Source of the DNA: JAXGXJ01 sp040772905
GTDB taxonomy: Bacteria; Actinomycetota; Thermoleophilia; RBG-16-64-13
DNA length: 64,000 nucleotides
Reading direction: 5' to 3'
Assembly: GCA_040772905.1 (NCBI GenBank)
Contig: JAXGXJ010000007.1
Location: 1-64,000, forward strand
The notes below the pieces were generated by a model that did no database searches, was not told the DNA's origin, and saw nothing but the letters and a program-made list of their open reading frames with translations. The position numbers and the translations under genes are program-made. Position 1 is the first letter of the stretch. Each line of letters starts with the position of its first letter. Positions 1 through 8,216 of the stretch are shown piece by piece.

Positions 1-23
1 GCCCCGCCTCCCCACGTGCACCG

Positions 24-29
24 TATACT
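24..29 (+). promoter_or_regulatory. Candidate -10 box, possibly leaderless promoter
   Basis: TATACT lies 8 bases before the ATG of the acetyltransferase gene. A -10 box here would start transcription within a few bases of the start codon, giving a leaderless or nearly leaderless mRNA, which is common in Actinobacteria. The same TATACT hexamer precedes several other genes in the window. No -35 can be judged because the window begins too close. Confidence 0.4.
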
Positions 30-37
30 GTCTGCCC

Positions 38-694
38 ATGACCCTCGCACCCCCCATCCCGTCCTTCACGAAGATCGATCTGTCCTCCTGGGAACGTCGG
101 GAGCACTATTCCATCTACGAGGGCTGGGACTTCCCCTACATCAACATCGGCGTGAACGTCGACGTCACGCGCCTGCTCGCCTACGCGCGCGAGCGCGGGC
201 TGTCGTCGTACCTGACCCTGGTGCATACCGCCCACCGTACCGCACTCAGTCTGGTGGATTTCCGCTACCGCATCGTGGACGGAGCACCTGTGCTGCTCGA
301 TCACATGGATCTGAGTTTCACCTACATGCCCGAGGGCAGCGAGCTCTTCGTGAACGTGTGCATCGAGTACCTCGAGCATCTCGCCACCTTCCACGACGAA
401 GCCCAGAAGCGGGCACCGGCCCAGGGTCGTGACGTGGGAGTGGAGGCGCTGCGCGGGCGTTGGGACCTAGTGCGCTACTCAGCCCTTCCCTGGGTGCAGT
501 ACACACACATGGTGCGCACGATCGCGCGAAGTGGTGTGGATTCCGCCCCTAAGATGACCTGGGGCAAGTACTTCGCCCAGGACGACCGCATGCTGGTCCC
601 CTTCTCGGTGCAGGTACACCACGGACTCATGGACGGATACCATCTGGGCAGGTTCTTCGACACGCTGCAGAGCAATATCGACGGCCTCGGATAG
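38..694 (+). CDS. Chloramphenicol acetyltransferase-like protein (CatA family)
   Basis: A 218-residue protein, the usual length of type A chloramphenicol acetyltransferases, which move an acetyl group from acetyl-CoA to a hydroxyl and act as cytoplasmic trimers. The C-terminal motif HHGLMDGYHLGRFFDTLQ carries the catalytic HHxxxDG signature with the active-site histidine. The N-terminal 'IDLSSWERREHY' segment is also typical of the family. Many chromosomal homologues have never been shown to confer resistance, so the substrate is open. It stands alone, followed after 60 bp by a convergent redoxin gene. No Shine-Dalgarno is visible, in keeping with the close -10 box. Confidence 0.85.
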   Translation: MTLAPPIPSFTKIDLSSWERREHYSIYEGWDFPYINIGVNVDVTRLLAYARERGLSSYLTLVHTAHRTALSLVDFRYRIVDGAPVLLDHMDLSFTYMPEGSELFVNVCIEYLEHLATFHDEAQKRAPAQGRDVGVEALRGRWDLVRYSALPWVQYTHMVRTIARSGVDSAPKMTWGKYFAQDDRMLVPFSVQVHHGLMDGYHLGRFFDTLQSNIDGLG

Positions 695-754
695 CCGTCG
701 CACCAGCCGCGCTTCGTCGAGCGACTCTGCATCGAGCGACTCTTCGCCGACCGA

Positions 755-1222
755 CTATGTGTCGACAGCCCTCAGCAAGCCCAGCAGCTCGTCGTTGCTG
801 GGGATATCGGACATGTCGTGCCCGTAGTGCACGTAGCGTGCGACTCCAGCCTTGTCGACGATCACCTGCGCGGGCATCCGCCCCAGCTTGAACAGCTTGA
901 TCTGCTGTCCGTAGAGCTTCAGCACCGCGTGGCTGGGATCGGGGAGCCCCACGAACGGCAGGTCGTTCTTCTCCCAGTAGTCCTTGAAGGCTTCCGACCC
1001 CTCCGGACCCACCACAACGATGGTGGCTCCGGCATCGACGAACCTATCGTATTCGTGGCGCAACTGCGCCATGTGCGCGCGGCAGAACGGTCAGGTGAAC
1101 CCGCGGTTGAACACCAGCAGCACCTTGCTCTCGCCTCGCAGATCGGAGAGCTTGAACTCTTGACCACGAAAGTCTTTCAGGACGATCTCAGGTGCCACGG
1201 CATCGATATCGACCTTGGGCAT
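755..1222 (-). CDS. Redoxin (AhpC/TSA-like) with in-frame UGA: probable selenoprotein
   Basis: Read through one TGA (1091-1093), this gives a continuous 155-residue thioredoxin-fold peroxidase or oxidoreductase beginning MPKVDIDAVAPEIVLKDF. The TGA is codon 44, in the context NRGFT-U-PFCRAHMAQLR. That is the position of the active-site cysteine of the family, with a resolving-type Cys47 three residues on, giving a UxxC motif. Both sides of the TGA are well-conserved redoxin sequence in the same frame, so this is not a frameshift. Redoxins with selenocysteine at this position are an established class of bacterial selenoproteins. A substitution error changing TGC or TGT to TGA is the main alternative. 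Without recoding, only a useless 105-residue piece from an internal ATG (1072) would be made. Confidence 0.8.
1064..1085 (-). promoter_or_regulatory. Candidate bacterial SECIS hairpin
   Basis: On the coding strand, starting 6 bases after the UGA, CUG-C-CGC can pair with GCGCAG. This makes a 6-bp stem with one bulged C and a 9-nt loop (GCGCACAUG). Bacterial SECIS elements are short hairpins immediately 3' of the UGA inside the reading frame, usually with a bulge and a G in the loop, so size and position fit. Bacterial SECIS sequences are poorly conserved and GC-rich DNA folds readily, so this is only suggestive. Confidence 0.35.
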
Positions 1223-1310
1223 CTGTCACTCCTCTCGCCACCGGGCAAGGACCGCTCGGCAGGACAGCCGCATAGTACCCGCAGGGTACGTCGGCGGCAA
1301 GAACCGGCTC

Positions 1311-2096
1311 CTACCGACGTCGCTCCCGCCTCATCCGAGCCCGTGCCCGCCTGGTGACGCGGAGGAAACTGGTGAAGTGTGTCCAGGGCCGGATGTCGCT
1401 CTTCTCGGTGCCATAGATGGTCTCGATCGGCACCCAGGCGAGACGCCAACCTCGACCCAGACAGAGGGCGATCTCCTCCACCTCGAAGGCAAAACCCTCC
1501 TCCTCCCCGGCGAGCGCGGCTTCAGCCAGACGTCGACTGTGAAGACGATAGCCGGATTGATTGTCGGGGATCCGTTCGCCCATCGCCCAGGAGAACAGCA
1601 GCCTGCTGACACTGTTTGTGAAGCGACGGATGGGCGGCATGGCCTGATAGTCGCGGGCGCCGACCACGAGGTCGGCGCCGCTCTCCTCCCACGCACCCAG
1701 GAACCGCGAAACCTCAGCGGGGTCGTGCTGGCCGTCGCCGTCGAGTGTGAGGAAGGCCGCCCAGCCCCCGGCGGGAGCGCCCCCGTCAGTCAACGCCTGG
1801 CGGAAGCCCGCCTTGAGGGCGCCGCCCTTGCCCCGGTTGGGTGCGAGGCGGAGCACGCGGGCGCCGGCAGCCGCGGCCTCGGCGGCGGTGTCGTCAGTGG
1901 AGCCGTCGTCGATCACCAGCACCGGCAGGCCCTGCACGCTGAGCCCCTTGACGACCTTGCCCACCCGGCCGGCTTCGTCATGAGCAGGTACGAGCGCAAG
2001 CACAGGTGGTGCGGCGCCGGCACCTTCCGACCCGTCGCTCGACGGTGGTCCGCCGTTCGGCGGTGATCCACCGCTCAGTAGCGGTCCGCCGGTCAT
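1311..2096 (-). CDS. Glycosyltransferase family 2 (polyprenyl-phosphate sugar transferase-like)
   Basis: A 261-residue GT-A fold enzyme. It carries the nucleotide-sugar binding motif VLVIDDGSTDDT, the metal-binding DGDGQHDP (DxD-like) motif and the downstream DNQSGYRLHSR segment typical of dolichol-phosphate-mannose-synthase-like enzymes. It should transfer a sugar from a nucleotide donor to a lipid phosphate at the inner membrane face, but has no C-terminal membrane helices. The ATG at 2096 is chosen because the upstream EamA gene ends at 2098; a longer reading overlapping that gene lacks sense. The one-base gap implies an operon with the transporter. The first 25 residues are a low-complexity Gly/Ser/Pro tail. 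Confidence 0.85.
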   Translation of the reverse strand: MTGGPLLSGGSPPNGGPPSSDGSEGAGAAPPVLALVPAHDEAGRVGKVVKGLSVQGLPVLVIDDGSTDDTAAEAAAAGARVLRLAPNRGKGGALKAGFRQALTDGGAPAGGWAAFLTLDGDGQHDPAEVSRFLGAWEESGADLVVGARDYQAMPPIRRFTNSVSRLLFSWAMGERIPDNQSGYRLHSRRLAEAALAGEEEGFAFEVEEIALCLGRGWRLAWVPIETIYGTEKSDIRPWTHFTSFLRVTRRARARMRRERRR

Positions 2097-2097
2097 C

Positions 2098-3126
2098 TCA
2101 GGAGTCCGCCGGCACCGGCACGTCCGTCCCCTCGGTCTCAGCCATCTCCAGCGCCCGCACCTCATCCTCGGGGATAGCCGCCTCTCGCGCCTCGGCGGAA
2201 GCCGGCGCAGGTGCCGCTCTCGCCCCCACCAGCATGAGGATGCCCAGTCCGGCCAGGATGCCCACCATGCCCACGGCCTCGAATATGGTGGGCTGCTCGC
2301 CCAGTTGCGCCCACGAGAGCAGCAGCCCCACCACCGGCGTGCCCATGGTGCCAAGTCCCGCGATGCCGGCAGGCAGTCGCTTGAGCACGTACAACCACAG
2401 GAAGGCACCGCCGCAGGTGCCTATGACCAGTGTGTAGGCCAGAGACCAGCTGAAAGCGGCCGTCCACTGCGGCATCTCCCGTTGCACCAGGAGGGCTAGC
2501 AGCACCAGTGGGATGGAGCCGAACAGGGTCTGCCAACCGGTGAGGGTCAACAGGTCGATCTCCGCCCGACGACGCAGTATCTTGGCCACCATCGAGCTGG
2601 CGGCGAAGGACACGGCTCCGGCCAGAGCGAGTAGGCTGCTCACCACGCCATGCAGGTTCCAGGGCTCGATGATCAGCACCAAGCCGGTCAGGCAGAGTGC
2701 CACCGAAAGCCATTGCCATCCCCTGACGCGCTCGTGCAGGATAGGCCACGCCATGAGCAGGATCCAGAACTGCCACGTGTTGGCAAGGATGGATGTGCGG
2801 CCGGCGCCGCCGCTCACCAAAGCGCCCATGGTGAACCCGGTGAAGCCGCTGGTCTGGAGGATGCCCAGCAACACCAGCAGTATGAGCGGCCGGGGCACCA
2901 GCGGGCGCTTGAGCGCGAAGGCGAACAGCAGCAGCAGGATCCCCCCCGGAAGCGTGCGCAGTGCCGCGAAGACGAAGGGAGTGCTGTAGCCCAGGCCTAT
3001 CTTGAGCGGCACCCACGTATAGCCCCAGATGAGCGCGAGCAGCACCAGCGCGAACAGCGGCACGAAGCGAGCGTAGCGCACAGACTGCCTCCGCGGGAGT
3101 TGTAGGGTCGGAGCCCTCCCCGTCAT
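2098..3126 (-). CDS. EamA/DMT-family membrane transporter
   Basis: A 342-residue protein with about ten hydrophobic segments arranged as two EamA repeats (roughly residues 20-150 and 165-305). The start of each repeat and the paired GTxG/PVVGLLLSW segments match the drug/metabolite transporter superfamily. It probably exports or imports a small metabolite across the cytoplasmic membrane; the substrate cannot be told from sequence. The C-terminal 35 residues are an acidic, Ala/Glu-rich cytoplasmic tail. It lies directly upstream of a GT2 glycosyltransferase, so the two are probably co-transcribed and may share a cell-envelope role. Confidence 0.85.
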   Translation of the reverse strand: MTGRAPTLQLPRRQSVRYARFVPLFALVLLALIWGYTWVPLKIGLGYSTPFVFAALRTLPGGILLLLFAFALKRPLVPRPLILLVLLGILQTSGFTGFTMGALVSGGAGRTSILANTWQFWILLMAWPILHERVRGWQWLSVALCLTGLVLIIEPWNLHGVVSSLLALAGAVSFAASSMVAKILRRRAEIDLLTLTGWQTLFGSIPLVLLALLVQREMPQWTAAFSWSLAYTLVIGTCGGAFLWLYVLKRLPAGIAGLGTMGTPVVGLLLSWAQLGEQPTIFEAVGMVGILAGLGILMLVGARAAPAPASAEAREAAIPEDEVRALEMAETEGTDVPVPADS

Positions 3127-3229
3127 TCTAGGCCGTTCTCCGCCCAGCGTATACTGCCGCGAAGAGAGCCGCCTGCGCTGAGGACGGGCCTCCGGGAGAG
3201 GCGGCTGTGACCACGACCAGGGAGCAGCG

Positions 3230-3820
3230 GTGGAAGGGAAGATCGTCTACTTCGAGCACGGCGGTAAGGGCAACACCGAAGAGACGCTTCGGCTGGCCGT
3301 GGAAGCGGCGGGCAGGCGCGGGATCACCACGCTCGTGCTCGCATCCACCACCGGCGATACCGCCCGCCTTGCAGCGCAATATGTGGCCGGCAGTGGCATC
3401 CGCCTCATCGTCGTACCCCATCAGTACGGCTTCCCACAGGCGCAACGGTTCCCATCCGAGCTGGTGAGCGGATTGGAGCAACAGGGACACCGGGTGCACT
3501 TCGGCACCATGCTGTTCCACACCGAGGGCTTCTACGGCTCCGACATCCCCCAGACCATGGCCATGCTCCTGCGCACCATCTGCCAAGGGATGAAGGTGTG
3601 TGTGGAGATCGTCGTCATGGCGGCGGACGCGGGCCTGGTGGAGGAGGGCGAGGAAGTCATGGTGGTAGCCGGGACCGCGCGTGGCGCCGACACCGCGGTG
3701 ATCGCCCTGGCGGCCCCATCGACAAAGCTGCACGAACTCCACATCACCGAGATCCTGTGCAAACCGCTCAAGACCAGATCGTGGGCGCGAGGGACCAGTC
3801 CCTACGACAAGGAACGCTGA
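3230..3820 (+). CDS. Stand-alone pyruvate kinase C-terminal-domain protein
   Basis: A 196-residue protein matching the alpha/beta (C-terminal, allosteric) domain of pyruvate kinase without the catalytic barrel. Typical segments are EETLRLAVEAAGRRGI, the 'LASTTGDTARLAAQY' loop and HQYGFP. Such single-domain proteins are widespread in anaerobes and actinobacteria and have no established function; the fold suggests phosphate or nucleotide-ligand sensing. The start is the GTG at 3230, following the purine-rich AGGGAGCAGCG segment. A TATACT -10-like box lies about 80 bp upstream (3149-3154). It reads away from the EamA operon. Confidence 0.7.
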   Translation: MEGKIVYFEHGGKGNTEETLRLAVEAAGRRGITTLVLASTTGDTARLAAQYVAGSGIRLIVVPHQYGFPQAQRFPSELVSGLEQQGHRVHFGTMLFHTEGFYGSDIPQTMAMLLRTICQGMKVCVEIVVMAADAGLVEEGEEVMVVAGTARGADTAVIALAAPSTKLHELHITEILCKPLKTRSWARGTSPYDKER

Positions 3821-3928
3821 TGGCGCTGCGCCCGTCCTGCAGGATGTGCGCCTGATGGTCGATAATATGGCTATGGACCCGAGGGGGGACCACAGGCCCC
3901 AGGGCTGTAGCACAGGAAGGGAGCCACA

Positions 3929-5017
3929 GTGAGAAGAACAACAACGATCCTGGCGCTCGTCATCGCGCTCCTGCTCCTCGTGGGAGTGGCCGCGTGTGGC
4001 GGCGGCGCTTCGCCCGCGGCCGGTCTCGACGACGAGTCTCCGCAGGGCATCCTCACCGCGGCCATGACCGCGGCTGAGACCATGACAAGCGCCACCGGTA
4101 CGTTCGACGTCACCATCACCGTCGACGCCGATACGACCGAGATGCCGGCGCCGGCCGCAGCGTTCGTCACACAGCCCGTGACCATCTCCGGCACCATGGC
4201 CTTCGGCAGCGAGCCCCAGGCGGCCGACATGACCATGTCGCTCTCGCTGGCAGGCCAAGCTATGGAGGTGGGCGTCAAGATGCTCGCCGACAAGGGTTGG
4301 CTACAGCTGGGCGGCCAATGGTATGAGGCGCCGCCGGAGCTGAGTGAGATGATGAGCGGCAAGAACGTGGACCAAGACGCCCAGATCGCCCGGATGGAAG
4401 AGGCTCTCTCCTCCGCCGGCATCGATCCGCTCACCTGGATTAAGGACGTGCGCTTGGTGGGCGAGGAGACGGTCGACGGCATCGAGGCCTACCATCTGTC
4501 CGGCGCACCCGACCTGGCCAAGATCTTGGCCGACGTCATGGCCTTGACCCAGAACCCGGAAGCCATGAAGGCCCTTGACCCCACTGGGGCGCTGAGCGGT
4601 CTCATGGGTGGCGCCGCGGGCGGTAGCGATGGCACCGAGGGTTCGGGGGCGGCGGGCTTCGCCATGGATCCCACCATGTTCGCCGAGATCCAGCAGCAGA
4701 TGAGCGCCATGTTCCAGGAGCTCGGCGCCGATGTGTGGATAGCCAAGGACGACCTCATGATGCTCCGCCTCACCGCAGGCGCGAAGGTGGTGCCTCCGGC
4801 CGGTGAGGAGACCGGGGGAGTCAGTGGCATCACTCTGGACGTCGATCTCGGTCTGCGCGACCACAACCAGGCCGTGACGGTGGAGACCCCGGTGGGAGCG
4901 AAACCGTTCAGCGCGCTTGAAGAGGCCATGAAGAATGACCCGGCCTCGCTCTTCGGGCCTCTGGGCGGCATCCTGGGCCTGACGGGCGGGTTCGGGTTCG
5001 GAGGAGGGACACAGTAG
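3929..5017 (+). CDS. Secreted lipoprotein, LppX/LprAFG-like
   Basis: A 362-residue protein with a lipoprotein signal peptide: charged RR start, hydrophobic stretch and lipobox GVAAC with acylated Cys23. The mature part begins with a Gly/Ser-rich linker, then a fold of repeated beta strands with 'TMTSATGTFDVTITVDAD' and 'VDGIEAYHLSG' segments. These resemble the LppX/LprG/LolA-like lipid-carrier superfamily of actinobacteria. It is probably anchored to the outer face of the membrane and may bind hydrophobic ligands. GGAAGGGAG serves as ribosome-binding site. It is a single-gene unit ending at a strong terminator. Confidence 0.7.
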   Translation: MRRTTTILALVIALLLLVGVAACGGGASPAAGLDDESPQGILTAAMTAAETMTSATGTFDVTITVDADTTEMPAPAAAFVTQPVTISGTMAFGSEPQAADMTMSLSLAGQAMEVGVKMLADKGWLQLGGQWYEAPPELSEMMSGKNVDQDAQIARMEEALSSAGIDPLTWIKDVRLVGEETVDGIEAYHLSGAPDLAKILADVMALTQNPEAMKALDPTGALSGLMGGAAGGSDGTEGSGAAGFAMDPTMFAEIQQQMSAMFQELGADVWIAKDDLMMLRLTAGAKVVPPAGEETGGVSGITLDVDLGLRDHNQAVTVETPVGAKPFSALEEAMKNDPASLFGPLGGILGLTGGFGFGGGTQ

Positions 5018-5047
5018 AGCGCGGCAGTCGGGAGCGACCGACCCTGA

Positions 5048-5091
5048 CGAAGAAGGGGCCGCACCGGACGTCCGGTGCGGTCCCTTCTTCG
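5048..5091. terminator. Strong hairpin terminator, probably bidirectional
   Basis: A near-perfect 21-bp inverted repeat (CGAAGAAGGGGCCGCACCGG pairing with its complement, 2-nt loop CG) has A-rich and T-rich outer arms, so it can act in both directions. It separates the lipoprotein gene (+) from modD (-). Confidence 0.85.
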
Positions 5092-5164
5092 TATCAGGCC
5101 TATGCGCGCGTGGAACCGAGGCGCCGGCGCCGGAGCCGGCTCCGGCGCCCGGGTCAGGCTCAAG

Positions 5165-6046
5165 TCACTCAGCGGCCTCCATGCGCACGCAGATATCGGC
5201 GGGCTTGCCCCAGTACATTGACGACGTGACCAGCAGATCGACACCTGTGGCCGCGTAGGCTCCGGCATTGCTCTGGTTCACACCGCCCGCCGCAGCCACC
5301 AGCACCACGGGCCATTCCGCGCGCATAGCAGACACGAACTCGGTCAGTTCGTCCAGATCCATCTTGTCCACCTGCACCACATCGGCACCCGCGGCCGCCG
5401 CCGCCCGGGCCGCAGCGAGACCGTCCACTTCCACGCCGATCTTCTTCTCCTTGGCCCTCGTCTTCACCTCGGCCAGACGACGCCATAACTCTTCCTGCGA
5501 TCCCAAGAACGCCACGTGCTGCGCGAACACGAGCAGACTCTCCGAGAGACCCAGCCGGTGCGGCATGCCTCCGCCGGCCAAGACCGCCTTGGTGGCCACC
5601 GCCTTGGTGCCGGAAAAGACCTTGCGCGTGGACACGACCTCCACATCGGGGTTCGCCGCCCGAGCCTCGCGCACAAGTGCGTGCGTGCGTGTGGCCACGC
5701 CAGAGGCCGCCTCCAGCAGATTCAGAGCCGCCTTCCAACCGGCGTGCAGGGAGCCCGCTGCTCCGGTGGCCTCCAGGAAGGTGGCATCGCCGGCCAATAG
5801 GGTGCCGCTCGGCTGCAGCGAGGTCACGGTGCAACCCACCTTCTCCAGCATGCGGCCGGCTTCTTCGGTGCAGCACACCACTGTCTCGTGTCGGGTGGAG
5901 AACGAGATCCGTCCCGGCGACCCTCCTATGCCGAGTAGGTGCGTGGTGAGATCGCCATAGGGGACGTCCTCCTGAAGAAAACGTTCGATCTCCGCGTCGG
6001 GAAGCGGATAGAGACCGGGGTAGGGGTGGCTCGTGGGATCACTCAT
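5165..6046 (-). CDS. modD: ModD, nicotinate-nucleotide pyrophosphorylase homologue of molybdate loci
   Basis: A 293-residue member of the quinolinate phosphoribosyltransferase family. Visible features are the N-terminal EDVPYGDLTTHLL, the central VSTRKVFSGTKAVATKAVLAGGG loop and the barrel motif VQVDKMDLDEL. ModD proteins are the branch found in molybdate-transport operons; their reaction is not firmly known. The ATG at 6046 is chosen because it overlaps the stop of modB as ATGA, so the two are translationally coupled; a longer reading would run into modB. It is last of the modA-modB-modD unit. A true NadC would be expected beside nadA/nadB, which are absent here. Confidence 0.85.
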   Translation of the reverse strand: MSDPTSHPYPGLYPLPDAEIERFLQEDVPYGDLTTHLLGIGGSPGRISFSTRHETVVCCTEEAGRMLEKVGCTVTSLQPSGTLLAGDATFLEATGAAGSLHAGWKAALNLLEAASGVATRTHALVREARAANPDVEVVSTRKVFSGTKAVATKAVLAGGGMPHRLGLSESLLVFAQHVAFLGSQEELWRRLAEVKTRAKEKKIGVEVDGLAAARAAAAAGADVVQVDKMDLDELTEFVSAMRAEWPVVLVAAAGGVNQSNAGAYAATGVDLLVTSSMYWGKPADICVRMEAAE

Positions 6047-6714
6047 GCTTTGACTGCCCTCCTGCTCATACGATTCGAGATGTACATGACGACGCCGGAG
6101 ACGGCGACGAAGATCAGCACCATCCACAGAGAGGATTCGTATCCTCCATACTGTGCCTGCGAGTAGATGCTGATGGGCATGGTGTTGGTCTTGCCGGGGA
6201 AGTTGCCGGCTACCATGATGGTGGCCCCGAACTCCCCCATGGCCCGGGCGAAAGCCAGGGTGCCCCCCGCGATGATGCCTCGGGCCGACAGCGGCACCAC
6301 CACGCGCGCGAATGTCTGGACCTCGGACCGACCCAGCATGTAGGAGGCGTTGACCAGTTCCTGGTCCACATCCTCCATAGCTGCCCGGGTGGTCACCAGC
6401 ATGAGCGGAAACGACACCGCGAACGAGGCGATGACGGCTGCATACCAGGTGAAGAGGATGCCCAGTTCGTCACCGGTCACCGCTGAGTACGCCCGGCCCA
6501 ACAGCCCGTTGTTGCCGATGACCAGCAGCAGGAAGTACCCGGTCACAGTGGGCGGCAGCACCATTGGCAACGTCAAGACCAGGGAGATGATGTCCTTGCC
6601 CCGGAATCGCTTTCGAGCCAAGAGATAGGCGATGGGGATGCCCACCAGCAGCGTGACCACAGTGGCGCACGCGGCCACCTGCAACGAGAGCCTTAAAGGA
6701 AACAGCACATCCAT
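6043..6714 (-). CDS. modB: Molybdate ABC transporter permease ModB
   Basis: A 223-residue integral membrane protein with five or six helices and the BPD_transp_1 EAA loop (around 'MLGRSEVQTFARVVVPLSARG', ending MGEFGATIMVAGN), which is diagnostic of molybdate/sulfate permeases. It forms the channel through which ModA-delivered oxyanion enters. It is coupled to modD by an ATGA overlap. Upstream modA is separated by 111 bp containing a hairpin. ModC is encoded on the divergent strand rather than in this operon. Confidence 0.92.
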   Translation of the reverse strand: MDVLFPLRLSLQVAACATVVTLLVGIPIAYLLARKRFRGKDIISLVLTLPMVLPPTVTGYFLLLVIGNNGLLGRAYSAVTGDELGILFTWYAAVIASFAVSFPLMLVTTRAAMEDVDQELVNASYMLGRSEVQTFARVVVPLSARGIIAGGTLAFARAMGEFGATIMVAGNFPGKTNTMPISIYSQAQYGGYESSLWMVLIFVAVSGVVMYISNRMSRRAVKA

Positions 6715-6789
6715 GAATACCTGCCTTCAGCGACCGGCTGCAGGAGCAAGTGAAGAGGGCAACCCATTATACTGGGGCCCTGTCCCCCT

Positions 6790-6809
6790 GTTGCCACAGC
6801 TCTGGCAAC
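6790..6809 (-). other. Intercistronic hairpin between modA and modB
   Basis: GTTGCCA and TGGCAAC form a perfect 7-bp inverted repeat around a 6-nt loop. A second GC-rich repeat (GGGGCCCTGTCCCC) lies just beyond, at about 6774-6787. There is no U-run, so it is more likely an mRNA-stability or partial-attenuation element setting the excess of binding protein over permease than a full terminator. Confidence 0.45.
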
Positions 6810-6825
6810 CGGTCGAAAAGCCGAT

Positions 6826-7728
6826 CTATTGCGCCGGAGCGGCCAGGAAGCCGAAGTCCTTCAGGATCGCCTGGCCCTCAGCACCCATTACGAAGTCGAT
6901 GAACGCCTGGGCTATGGCCTCATTATCGCTCGCACTCACCATGCAGACGGGATAGGCGATCTTGCCGTGCCAATCCGGCTGGGACGTGGCCACGATCTTC
7001 ACCTTGTCGCCGGCCGTGGCCGCTTCGGTGGCGAAGATGATGCCGGCGTCCACCTCTCCGCTACTGACGTACTCGAGCGCCGCGGCCACATTGGCCGCGT
7101 AGATGACCTTGGGCTTCACCTGATCGATGAGACCGAGCGTGGTGAGGATCTCCTCAGCCGCGACTCCGTGCGGCGCCGCAGCCGGGTCGCCGTAGCTGAT
7201 CTTCTTGACGTCGGCCTTCGCAAGATCCTCGAAGGAGGTGATGCCGAGCGTGGAATCTGCGGGCACTACCAGGACGATCTCGTTGCTCGCGAACACCTTC
7301 ACGCTCGCTTTGTCGACAAACCCGCCTTCCACCAGCGCATTGGCCTGCTTCATGGCGGCAGACGCGAACACATCCACGGGGGCGCCCGATTCTATCTGCT
7401 TCTGAAGGGTGCCCGACGCGTCGTAGTTGAAGACGATCTTCGCGTTCGCGGACTGTTTGAAAGCCGCCCCGATCTTGGTGAAGGCGGCCTTGAGGCTGGA
7501 GGCGGCGGAGACCGTGAGTTCCTGGGGCCCGGCACCAGTCGTAGTGGGTGCTTCGGTGGTGTCAGGAACCGCCGTGGTGGTGGACTCAGCAGCGGCGGTG
7601 GTGTCGGGAGCTACGCTGGTCGTCGTCCCGGCGTCATCGCCGCAGGCCACAAGGCCAAGCGCGAGGACGACGAGCAGGGCGACGAGCGCGACAAACGTTT
7701 TGGGATCTCTGAAGAACCTCTGGAACAT
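6826..7728 (-). CDS. modA: Molybdate-binding lipoprotein ModA
   Basis: A 300-residue periplasmic-type binding protein anchored as a lipoprotein (lipobox GLVAC, Cys29) through a Thr/Ala-rich linker. The mature domain has the ModA signatures LTVSAASSLKAAFTKIGAAF, FNYDASGTLQKQIESGAPVDVFASA and the C-terminal FIDFVMGAEGQAILKDFGF. It captures molybdate or tungstate outside the membrane and delivers it to ModB. It is the first gene of the leftward modABD unit. A TATACT -10 box on the minus strand, inside the 7761-7766 region, lies about 35 bp upstream of the start. Confidence 0.93.
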   Translation of the reverse strand: MFQRFFRDPKTFVALVALLVVLALGLVACGDDAGTTTSVAPDTTAAAESTTTAVPDTTEAPTTTGAGPQELTVSAASSLKAAFTKIGAAFKQSANAKIVFNYDASGTLQKQIESGAPVDVFASAAMKQANALVEGGFVDKASVKVFASNEIVLVVPADSTLGITSFEDLAKADVKKISYGDPAAAPHGVAAEEILTTLGLIDQVKPKVIYAANVAAALEYVSSGEVDAGIIFATEAATAGDKVKIVATSQPDWHGKIAYPVCMVSASDNEAIAQAFIDFVMGAEGQAILKDFGFLAAPAQ

Positions 7729-7760
7729 GACGACTCCTTGACGGGCATTATCTCCGCCGA

Positions 7761-7823
7761 AGTATAACGCTTGCTTCTGCAGAGATGCAATAGGGCTGCT
7801 TAGCGTTATACTGCCAGGAGTAG
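7761..7823. promoter_or_regulatory. Divergent mod promoter region with inverted AGTATAACGC / GCGTTATACT
   Basis: AGTATAACGC (7761-7770) and GCGTTATACT (7803-7812) are exact inverse complements, one facing each operon. Each contains TATACT, so they probably are the two -10 regions. On the plus strand the sequence continues as ATACT-GCCAGG-AGTAG (7808-7823), one base off the ATACT-N6-AGTAT operator seen twice at 9.1 and 13.0 kb. A common metal-responsive repressor is the simplest reading. The CGTTATA half also recalls ModE boxes, but the half-site order differs. Confidence 0.55.
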
Positions 7824-7906
7824 TAAGATATGTGCATCTTCAAGGATATCCCGGGGAGACAGCCCGGGGAGAGACGTCTCGGGGGAGATGGACGCAAGGA
7901 GGACCC

Positions 7907-8116
7907 ATGAAGCTGAGCGCGCGGAACGTCATCAAGGGAAAGGTCAAGAAAGTTACCCACGGGGCAGTCAACTCCGAGGTAGTGCTCGAACTCCCCGGTG
8001 GCATAGAGGTCGTGTCCATCATCACCCGGCAGTCTGCCGAGACCATGGACCTCGCTCAAGGCGTGGAGGCCTATGCCGTCGTGAAGGCCAGCAACGTCAT
8101 GATCGCCGTCGACTGA
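7907..8116 (+). CDS. mop: Mop-type molybdopterin/oxyanion-binding protein (single TOBE domain)
   Basis: A 69-residue protein made of one Mop/TOBE domain: MKLSARNVIKGKVKKVTHG, then NSEVVLELPGG and the C-terminal ASNVMIAVD. Mop proteins assemble into hexamers that bind molybdate or tungstate in the cytoplasm, acting as store or buffer. The start is fixed by AAGGAGG seven bases upstream; a longer in-frame reading upstream has no family similarity. It precedes the ModC gene, which itself lacks a TOBE domain, so this protein may supply that sensing function in trans. Confidence 0.92.
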   Translation: MKLSARNVIKGKVKKVTHGAVNSEVVLELPGGIEVVSIITRQSAETMDLAQGVEAYAVVKASNVMIAVD

Positions 8117-8216
8117 CCGTGATCGTACGCGGAGAGGGCCGCACGTGTGGCATGCGCGCAGTCCTCTCCGGTATCATCTCTGGCCGCTGTAGCATTCAGT
8201 CAAGGAAGGATCGGGC

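Noticed and set aside
1311..2408. Longer start for the GT2 glycosyltransferase, running to 2408
   Set aside because: The extra 100 residues are antisense-like arginine-rich sequence overlapping the EamA gene in the same direction; ATG 2096 begins the real protein.
6766..6790. Another copy of the ATACT operator between modA and modB
   Set aside because: ATTATACTGG is present but no AGTAT half follows at the right distance.
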